Source: Vitrella brassicaformis
Taxonomy: Eukaryota; Sar; Vitrellaceae
Reading direction: 5' to 3'
DNA length: 37,368 nucleotides
Assembly: GCA_001179505.1 (NCBI GenBank)
Contig: CDMY01000645.1
Location: 1-37,368 of the forward strand
The position numbers and the translations under genes were made by a program. The notes beneath the pieces are model-generated. The model was given only the letters and a program-made list of their open reading frames with translations, was not told where the DNA came from and made no database searches. Shown piece after piece: positions 30,163 through 37,368 of this stretch (position 1 is the stretch's first letter; each line of letters starts with the position of its first letter).

Positions 30163-32352
30163 ATGATGCGTGGAGGGGTGCGTGTGGATCGCGTCAAGCT
30201 CTTCCTGGGCGGGCTGAGCCACACCACCACCGAAGACGACATTCACCACCACTTCACACACTTCGCCAAGTGCTACAGAGCTGGTGAGTGCATGGGCGGG
30301 CCAGCACACACGTGTACACAAAATGAATGCCTCTCGCATGTGTGTGTAATGTGTGTGTCAAATGGTCAGTTGTGAAGCGTGACTTGCGTGGCAAGCCGCG
30401 TGGCTTTGGCTTCGTGGTCCTCAGCAAGGAAGGCGCACAAGTCGCTCTCAGATCACCGCAGGCAAGCAAACACACCCACACTGACACACCCACACATCGA
30501 TCCATTGCACTGTGTGTGTGTGTGTTAGGTGTTGTGTGGTCGCGAGGTGGACGTCGAGCCAGCCATCCCGTCGGAGCTGCACACGGCCGCACCCACACGA
30601 CAGCCACACACACACTCTCGCCGCCCACCCGCCGGCCTCACTCCCACACGTCTGCCCCATCTTCCCCACTGAGAGTCAGCCACCCAACTCACAGACACAA
30701 CCACAACGCACAGCAATACACGCACCTTTGTCTCGTGGTCTGGCTGGGTGTGTGTGTGTGTGGCACGATACATAGAGGTGTTTGTGGGTCATCTGCCGTT
30801 GTCTGCGTCGGTCCAGCAACTCGAGCGCTACTTCGCCAACTTCGGCTCCACCGTCGAGCAAGTCACCATCATCCGCGGTACACAATCATCACGTGTCTCC
30901 ACCCATCCATCCATCCATCCACCCATCCATCCATGTCTCTCTCTGTGTGTGGGTCAAGGTGAGGACGGCCGATCGAAGGGTTTTGGCTTCGTCACGCTCA
31001 AGGACTGGGCCGCCGTCGACAAGATCATGACCCAATACCACACACACAAGGCAACCCACACACATTCGACACACCACAACACACACAAACAAGACAAGCA
31101 AACAGCAGCCACACGCCATCCATTCATGTTCTCCCTTCCATTCATCTCGGTGTGTGTGTGTCTCTTTAGATTGATGGCCAGTGGGTGGAGGTCAGCCAGC
31201 CATGCACATGGAGCTGATGCGTGCATGACCAGCGTCAGACTGTGTATCTGTGTGTCTCTGTTTGTCTGTGTCTCTGTCTTTAGGTGAAGCGAGCAACGCC
31301 ACAGAACGAGCTCAAGCTGCTCCCCGGCGAGATGCGACACCAACAGCCCCACAGCCACAGCCACGCACAGGCGCCGCAGCACGACTGGCGCACAGGTGCC
31401 ACAGACGACAATGAAAAGGACAACGAGGCCTTCGAGTACCAATCGGCCGTCTCACTCCTCGACGAACACAACCAAGTGCCAGGTCACCTTCTGACCCACA
31501 CTCGTGCCACATCTCTCTCTCTCTCTATCTATCTATCTATGTCTGTCTCTTCGTGTCTGTCTCTTGCTTAGAAGATGCGTTTGAGAGCTCTGCCGCTGAC
31601 GTCCTTTCACCGCCGCCAGGCAACCAGCACAAAACCACACCAGACGAGACAAGATCTGTCTGTCTGTGTGTGTGTTCAGGTTTTGAGGACGTGATGATCC
31701 CCGACACGGCTCAAGTGCACCACACCCAACCAAACCACGTCCAAGTAAAACCAACCCACACACAATGGACGGATATCGAGTGCACATGATGCGTATCGAT
31801 TGTGTGTCTGTGTGCAGGCCGACTCTGCCAAGACGGCCGTAGACGATGGGGCACAGCAACTCTGCAAGACCGACGCCAATCAACCAACGGTGACTTAATT
31901 AAACACATCCATACCACACCAAACCACCATCACCGTCGATGGACACATGCGTGTGTGATGTATGTGCGTGATCGATCAGTGTGGGGCTGTCAAGGGCCGA
32001 AAGAGTGACGAGAGCGACAAGTCCAAGGCATCGTCGAGCGGGCTGTGCTCATCCAGCCGCTCGTCCATCGTGACGCCGATCCCCAACTACCAACCCACTG
32101 TGCAGGTGCGCATCCATCCATCCATCCATGTGTCGTGTCTTAGTTGTGGATGATTGCAATCACGTCTATGTATGTGTTTGTGTGTGTTCGTGTTGTGTGC
32201 AGGAGTGTCTGCGTCTGCTCAAGTCTGCGATCGAGCGAGAGGCGAGTGGCGGCGACGCGCACAGGCCCCCCACACACCTCACCGCTGCACTCATCAGCAC
32301 ATGCACCGCACTGCTCGACCAGATGCACGACAACCAACACACGCACGAATGA
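30163..32352 (+). CDS. Two-RRM RNA-binding protein (hnRNP/Musashi-like)
   Basis: Twelve exons (30163-30283, 30370-30461, 30529-30649, 30776-30877, 30959-31050, 31170-31190, 31284-31482, 31572-31619, 31680-31744, 31818-31889, 31980-32105, 32203-32352) give 402 residues. RRM1 has RNP2 LFLGGL and RNP1 KPRGFGFVVL. RRM2 has RNP2 VFVGHL and RNP1 RSKGFGFVTL, then GQWVEVKRATP. The tandem layout with a short linker resembles hnRNP A/Musashi/DAZAP proteins, which control mRNA processing or translation. The C-terminal half is His, Ser and Gln-rich, with no domain I recognise until a helical end (ECLRLLKSAIERE). Three of eleven introns have GC donors (after 30461, 31050 and 31619). One exon is 21 nt. The donor at 30649 is chosen by phase and is the least certain border. 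Confidence 0.9.
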
Positions 32353-33081
32353 AGAAACACAAACAGAGACAGAAGGAAAGAGGAAAGCACGGAAGAGAGT
32401 CGGTGGAAGTGGTGGGTGAATCTTTCATGGATGGATGGCTGTCGTACGTGAGTGGATGTCCATGAGCCAGTGTGGAACGAATGAATGAAGGAGACCAACC
32501 AACCAAACAAAAAGTCAATCGCATGAATTGATGCATGAGGGTGTCTCTCATCGATGATAGAGCTAGGATGCGGGCGTACATTTCAACAAGACACATGCAG
32601 GGCATTGCAGGTGCGTCTGTCTAGCCGAGAGACAACTATACATGTGTGACGGTAAGAGGCGTGGCGCCCGATATATATTGGGACTCGCCGCTACTGCGCG
32701 TCTACGAATTGCACGCTCCCATCGGTGCCGTCTTTTTCATCCCGATCGCCGAGGCGCAGTTGAAGACGCGGAAGGGCTTTCATATGCATATGGGTGGATG
32801 GATGGATGGGTGGATGGATGGGTGGACGAATAGACGAGTGTGCAATGTGTGAGCATGGATGGAACGAGACGAACAACCAAATTGGCAAGTCAGTATGGCC
32901 GCGACTCCACTCATTTATGAGCCATCCATCCACTCATCCGTCCTTATCCGACCATGCGATGCATGCAGCCACCGTCAACACTCACACACATTCGCTCTCC
33001 ATCCATGGATCATGTATGTGTCCATCAGTCTGCGTGTCTCCCTCTGCCTGTCTGTCTGTCTGTCTGTGTTGTGTGTCGTCT
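32353..33081. other. Intergenic region, RRM gene / coiled-coil gene
   Basis: This lies between convergent 3' ends. Most is low complexity (GGAT/GGTG units at about 32789-32825, ATCC runs, TGTC runs at 33047-33066). The exception is 32642-32795, which lacks repeats and is open in several frames. Plus frame: PDIYWDSPLLRVYELHAPIG. Minus frame: KALPRLQLRLGDRDEKDG, ending at a TAG. I cannot choose a strand or a family, so I leave it as an unresolved possible exon. Confidence 0.4.
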
Positions 33082-33361
33082 TCATTTTCTCTTTCTGTCG
33101 ATGACGCGGCCACGCTGGTACTTGCTCTGCGTGGGAGAACACACAGCACAGCAGAGTGGGAATACAGAAAGGGGAAAGTGAGCGGCAAGCGAATGCATCA
33201 CACCTGCGTGGAGATGCCTTTGGGCTCACACAAGGGCGGGGGGCGTCCGTCGTTGTTGCACTGTGCGCATTGTTGACAGAGGGGTGTGTATGTGCGTGTG
33301 TGTGTGTTGGGGGACTTACCATGTCGTCATTGGTGTCTTGTGCGGGTGAGGCCTTTGTTCG
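33082..33361 (-). other. Possible readthrough or alternative C-terminal extension of the coiled-coil gene
   Basis: Beyond the TAG at 33362-33364 the same frame stays open to a strong donor (ATG|gtaagt at 33320). It continues in phase through an exon at 33204-33260 and a last exon at 33082-33126, ending in TGA. The 47 added codons include CNNDGRPPPLCEPKGISTQ and SKYQRGRVIDRKRK. Both introns have clean donors and cag acceptors and are phase 0. This could be stop readthrough, a C-to-T change of a Gln codon (CAG to TAG in a Gln-rich run), an assembly error or spliced 3' UTR. Confidence 0.5.
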
Positions 33362-36300
33362 CTACTGCTCTCGCTGTCGCTGCTGCTGCTGCTGCTGTTG
33401 CTGCTGGTCGTGGTGTCGCCGGCCCTCCAATCGACGTACAGCCAGCGCAAGAGATGAAACCTGATTGATGAGTGAGACACGCTGCACCATCCATTCCATG
33501 CATCCCATCAGTGTGCATGTGCTGTCTGCGTGCCTCGGCCTCATGTGGGGCGAGTGTCTTGTCTCTGTTGGCAGTTATCTCCTGTCGCGCTTTCGCGAAC
33601 ACTCCACACCAACGCTGCACACAGATGACACTTGTGTGGATGTGGGGGGGTGTTTGCGTGTGCCTTGCTGACTGGCTGACTGACGTACACACTTACATCT
33701 GCCAAGTGCTTCTTGTTGGCCTCGCGCTGTCTGGCCGTCGCCTCCTTGTCGCTGTCATCAAACGAACCACCAACCGCACTAAGGAAGGCCATACACACAC
33801 ACAAAGATCCAAAGGCACTCATGCTACAACTGTGTGTGTGTCTGTGTGTGTGTGGTCGCTGACGTGTATGCGGCTTGTTGCATCTGTCTCTCGAGTTGCG
33901 TCTCCATTTGTCGTTTGATGGGTTCGTGTTTGTTGGCCTCGCTCTGCGCGTACACACTCAGGGTCCTTTCGTCGGCCTGCACACAGCACATCACGAGAGG
34001 GACATGGACAGGGCAGCTCTCGTGACGTGATCTCGAGGGTCACCATGCGCATCGAGACGTGAGATTGGCTTTGGTGACGTCGCTCCGCGTGCTTGAGACG
34101 AGCATCGAGTGCAGACAGCCTCGCCACAAGCTCACTCTCCCTGCCCGGCACACACGACACACACCATACACATGACATACATGACATAGATGTGTTTCCT
34201 TTCAAGATTGGTCTGTGTTCACCAGTTGGGGAATGTACCATCCGTCTGGCGCTGCAGCGCGGTGCACTCGTCGCGGGCCGCATTCTCATTCTTCTGCTCG
34301 GTCATCATGGCCTCGTCCAACGAATGGATCTCAGCTGAGGCATCAGCACCACATACGCACACCGAGTGAGAGACTGTGAAGTTTCCCTCTTTCTGTGTGT
34401 GTCGGTGACCCTCCATTTCTGCGATGCGTGCCTGCACCTGTGCCAACTCTCTCTGGACACACGGAGACACACAACATCCGCTTTGCCTCGTGTGCGTCGT
34501 CGTTCAGTATGCAGTGCACCTGTGTGTTGTCGATTTGGTGTGTCTGTGCCTTTCGCTGATCGGTTGCCTCGTCCAGTCGGCCACTCACTGATACCAACTC
34601 CTCGAGCAACTTCATGCCAGCCTGTGCACACATTCGCACAAGTCCACAAAGGTGCTGTTGTGTTTGCATGTTTCTTACTGCGATTTGCTGCTGGATGGCG
34701 CTTGTCTTGCTGTCGACATCGCTCAGCTCATCGGCGTGTCGGCTCTCCTCACCAGCCAACTCTACATCCACACAACACACATGAGACACATGGACGTCTG
34801 TGTCTGTGTCTGTGTCTGTGTCTGTGTATCGCGCTAACGGTCGATGTTTGTTTGTATGTTGTGTTGGTGTGTGCGTTTGTCGGTCATCTGCTGCTCGAAG
34901 GCCTTTGATGTCTTGTCCACCGCTGCGATGACGTCGTGCACTCTGAGCAGCTCGGCTGCGATGTCACTGTCACTTGTCTCATGCGTCACCACTGCTGCCC
35001 TCTGCTGCGCACTGGCCGTGGCCTCGCTCCAACTCGCTGTCTCCCTCTCCACGTCAGACACCCTGACAGCACGACACACCATCCATACATCCATCCATCC
35101 GTGTGCGTGTGCATGGGTCTTTGCTTACTTCATCGACCGCTCTTCTGCCAGCAGCGCGTCGAGTCGGTGAGCGGTTTCTGCATGTCTGGCCTCCTCACGC
35201 GAGACGCACTCAGCACGCACAGCCAGCTCCTGACATGCGCACATGACCTCACATGAATGACGGTATGTGAATTGTGTGGGTCGTGTTTACCTGTTGGAGG
35301 CCCTGGTCTTGCTCTCTGAGGAAGTCAAGCTGCATGGTCAGCCCTTGCTGAACACAGCCACACACACACACACACACACACATGGCACACAGATACAAAC
35401 GTGATGTGTGGTCGGTGTGAGGTTGGTTTGTTTGCCATCTCTGCATCGGTCTCGAGTGCGTTGAGCTCCTGCCTGGCCGCTGCGAGACTGCTCTCGAGCG
35501 TGTCTCCCTCCCGACAGGACAGAGAGAAGTTGGACTCGATCGTACGCAACGCAACCTGCACACACAAAAACAGAGTGAGCGCATGTGAGGAGGATGCATT
35601 GTGGTGTGGTGTTGGAGTGTTACCTCGGCCTTGTCCATCGCTTCATGGAGTGACTGCAGCTCTGCGGTTTTGCTGTCTCGGTCACGCTCGGCAGCCGACT
35701 TGTCGGCGAGAGACACGGACAGATGACTGTGCGCTGTGCGATTGTCGGCCTTGTTCGACAGAAGCTCTCTCTCGCCTGAGAGAGATGCACAAAAAATGGA
35801 TCCATCCATCGCCCTTTCTCTCTCTCTTTGTGTTGTCTTGTGTACACACACGTACACTGGTCGAGCTGTGCGGCGACGGCTTTGTTGGCGTCGATCAGAC
35901 ACGCAGCGCGATGGGAGGCAGACGGGAGCTGACCAGACGAGATGAAATGGATGCGTGCGTGGATGGATGTTGTGTGGGGTGTTGGTACTTTGTCGTTGAT
36001 GATGGTCATGATTGCATCGGCCTCGTGCTTGCAGCCATCGATGAACCCACGGTAACGGTCACGGGCAGAAGACAGCGTCTCATGAGCTGACACATCACAC
36101 ACACACACACACATGCATTGGATGGATGCGTCGACATGTGTGTTGGGTGGTTGTTGGTGTGAGTATGCGTGCCTTGTTGGATGCACTGCTCAGTGGTTTG
36201 TGTCTCCTGTCTGCAGAGGGTGTGTTGCGTCGATGCGATGTCGACCTTGCACGTGATGTCTTGCCACTTGCTGTGCAGGTCCACTGCACGCTGCTCGTGA

Positions 36301-36796
36301 CCCGTGAACGACTCCTATGCACACACGACCGAATGTATGCAACGCACCACACAGGGAAATGGATGAACGAGTGGATGTCGTGTGCGTAGATGTGTATAGG
36401 TGCGTGTGGTGGTGACTTGGAGTTTGTCGAGCTCCTGCGCGAGTTTGTCGATCGCTGCCACATTGTCGATCAGACACACAGCACTCTGGTCAATCCGACC
36501 TGCACGGCAGAGACACAAGTGTGTTGATGCACTGCAGTGCAGTGTATGGGTCGGCGTGTGAGTGTATACTTTTCTTGGCAGTGTGCTCGCGCATCAACGC
36601 CATCAGGTCTTCCTTCACACTGTGGAATATCTGCATATATGTCGCCCACACGCGCAGCAAAGGAACAGAGGGACACATTGACTAATGGTTTGGTGTCTGT
36701 CTGTCTGTCTGTCTGTGTGTGCGGTGTCCGTGCCTGCATGTCCTTCCGCTGCTTGTGGATGGAAGCGTGCACACCCGCCGAGCCGTCTTCACTCAT
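33362..36796 (-). CDS. Long coiled-coil protein of unknown function
   Basis: Twenty exons from 36734-36796 to 33320-33460 join with consistent phase to 656 residues, ending at TAG. No catalytic motif is visible. The protein is a nearly continuous alpha-helical coiled coil: KLAQELDKLQ, ETQTTEQCIQQ, SSLAAARQELNALETDAE, ERETASWSEATASAQQR, ELVARLSALDARLKHAERR, QMETQLERQMQQ. It ends in nine glutamines followed by RQREQ. Helical segments often coincide with single exons. Several introns have GC donors (after 36734, 36173, 35436 and 33534); the exon end near 34839 or 34875 is ambiguous. It resembles SMC-, tropomyosin- or ciliary-type coiled coils only in general terms, and I cannot name a family. 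The start MSEDGSAGVHASIHKQRK is the first ATG in frame. Forty-seven more codons follow the TAG in frame. Confidence 0.78.
34796..34828. repeat. TGTCTG hexanucleotide repeat in coiled-coil gene intron
   Basis: About five perfect copies lie just beside a possible splice site (34839), which makes the end of that exon ambiguous. Confidence 0.8.
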
Positions 36797-37089
36797 GGCG
36801 ACTCACACAGACAAACAGACAGCCGCAGATCGCTCGAGAGGCAATCAATCGGTCGGCGAACGAGTGAACGACTCACAAGTGAGGCACACAAGCAACGAGG
36901 GCGACCGTCGAGTGTTTTCTCCGGTTGACTGGCTGCCGCTGCAGCTTCGAATTACGTACATGTATTCGTGTACACACATGTACATATGTGTTTGTTGATC
37001 GATCCATGTACGTATGTATGTCTGTGTGCGTGCAGTTGGCGCATGTCTCTGATGCACTAGCCACAGTGGCACTCACACTACCTCCCTAC
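36797..37089. other. Intergenic region upstream of coiled-coil gene
   Basis: This region of 293 bp holds the promoter of the coiled-coil gene and the 3' flank of the next minus-strand gene. It contains TACATGTA-rich palindromic stretches around 36954-37016 (ACATGT and GTACAT repeats). There is no octamer and no exon. Confidence 0.45.
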
Positions 37090-37368
37090 CTACAGGTACA
37101 GCGGGTAGACTACCACATGCTCAGCCGCGGAGGACGTTCCCTCCGCGCCACCCTGTTGAGACCCTAAAGCTTCCCACCACTGCACACACGCACCCACATT
37201 CCATCAGACACATGCATATAGATGCATAGACAGACAGACAATTGAACGATCAACTTTCCCCTCAGTAGCTTACCACGGCAAGCAGTGAGGCCCCCTGGAC
37301 GACGGACGGACTGAACCGGACGGCAACGGGAATCCTGTCGCCATTGTTGACCACACCTCTGCACACAC
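37090..37368 (-). CDS. 3' end of an unidentified minus-strand gene (partial)
   Basis: Two exons are visible: 37274-37358 (from a gtgtgcag acceptor to the donor GTG|gtaagc) and 37090-37179 (ending at TAG). The joined peptide includes GVVNNGDRIPVAVRFSPSVV, then ASLLAVWWEALGS, and ends EHVVVYPLYL. The phase is consistent and the sequence is free of repeats, so it is likely real. The rest of the gene lies beyond the window and no family is recognised. Confidence 0.6.

Noticed and set aside
1-37368. CRISPR array, bacterial operon, insertion sequence,  tRNA or rRNA genes
   Set aside because: Repeats are simple microsatellites without unique spacers; genes are spliced; I saw no transposase, tRNA B-box context or rRNA core sequence.

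Overview
This is a window of eukaryotic nuclear DNA. Its genes are dense and rich in introns. Most are cut into 8 to 20 short exons by small introns full of TGTC, TCTG, GGAT, CA and TG microsatellites. Two plastid-type proteins (a CSP41b-like and a tandem-ABM protein) begin with a signal peptide followed by an Ala-Phe step, the bipartite leader of plastids of secondary red-algal origin. A ciliary protein (IQUB), a Golgi GRASP protein and TTTAGGG-type telomere-like motifs are also present. Together these suggest a photosynthetic, flagellate alveolate, most likely a chromerid such as Vitrella brassicaformis. That identification is inference and was not checked by search.

Layout by start codon: the last codons of an unidentified plus-strand gene (3-80); alpha-carbonic anhydrase (+, N-terminus not found); a GRDP-like protein fused to a degenerate ubiquitin (-); GRASP (-); CSP41b-like plastid protein (+); rhomboid protease (-); EamA/DMT transporter (+); a region without a recognised gene containing a 300-N gap; PEBP (-); tandem-ABM plastid protein (+); IQUB (-); a Tudor-like nuclear protein (+); MFS transporter (-); kynurenine-formamidase-like hydrolase (+, with an apparent 1-nt frameshift); a two-RRM RNA-binding protein (+); a long coiled-coil protein (-); and the 3' end of another minus-strand gene. 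For twelve genes I joined exons by hand across GT-AG or GC-AG borders with consistent reading phase. The carbonic anhydrase lacks its 5' end, the hydrolase needs one base omitted, and a few exon borders remain ambiguous.

From 5.3 to 29.8 kb the genes form five successive head-to-head pairs: GRASP/CSP41b, rhomboid/DMT, PEBP/ABM, IQUB/Tudor and MFS/hydrolase. Each pair shares a short 5' region, and each of these contains the octamer AGCTCGCA. At the MFS/hydrolase pair it lies just inside the longest hydrolase frame, which suggests that a later ATG is used. I regard this motif as the best candidate for an undescribed regulatory element here. Other notable points are the high share of GC-AG introns, exons as short as 13 nt, a ubiquitin domain ending Gly-Cys, and an in-frame TAG followed by 47 further codons over two correctly phased introns in the coiled-coil gene. 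The genes do not form one pathway; they are a mix of housekeeping, plastid, membrane and ciliary functions.
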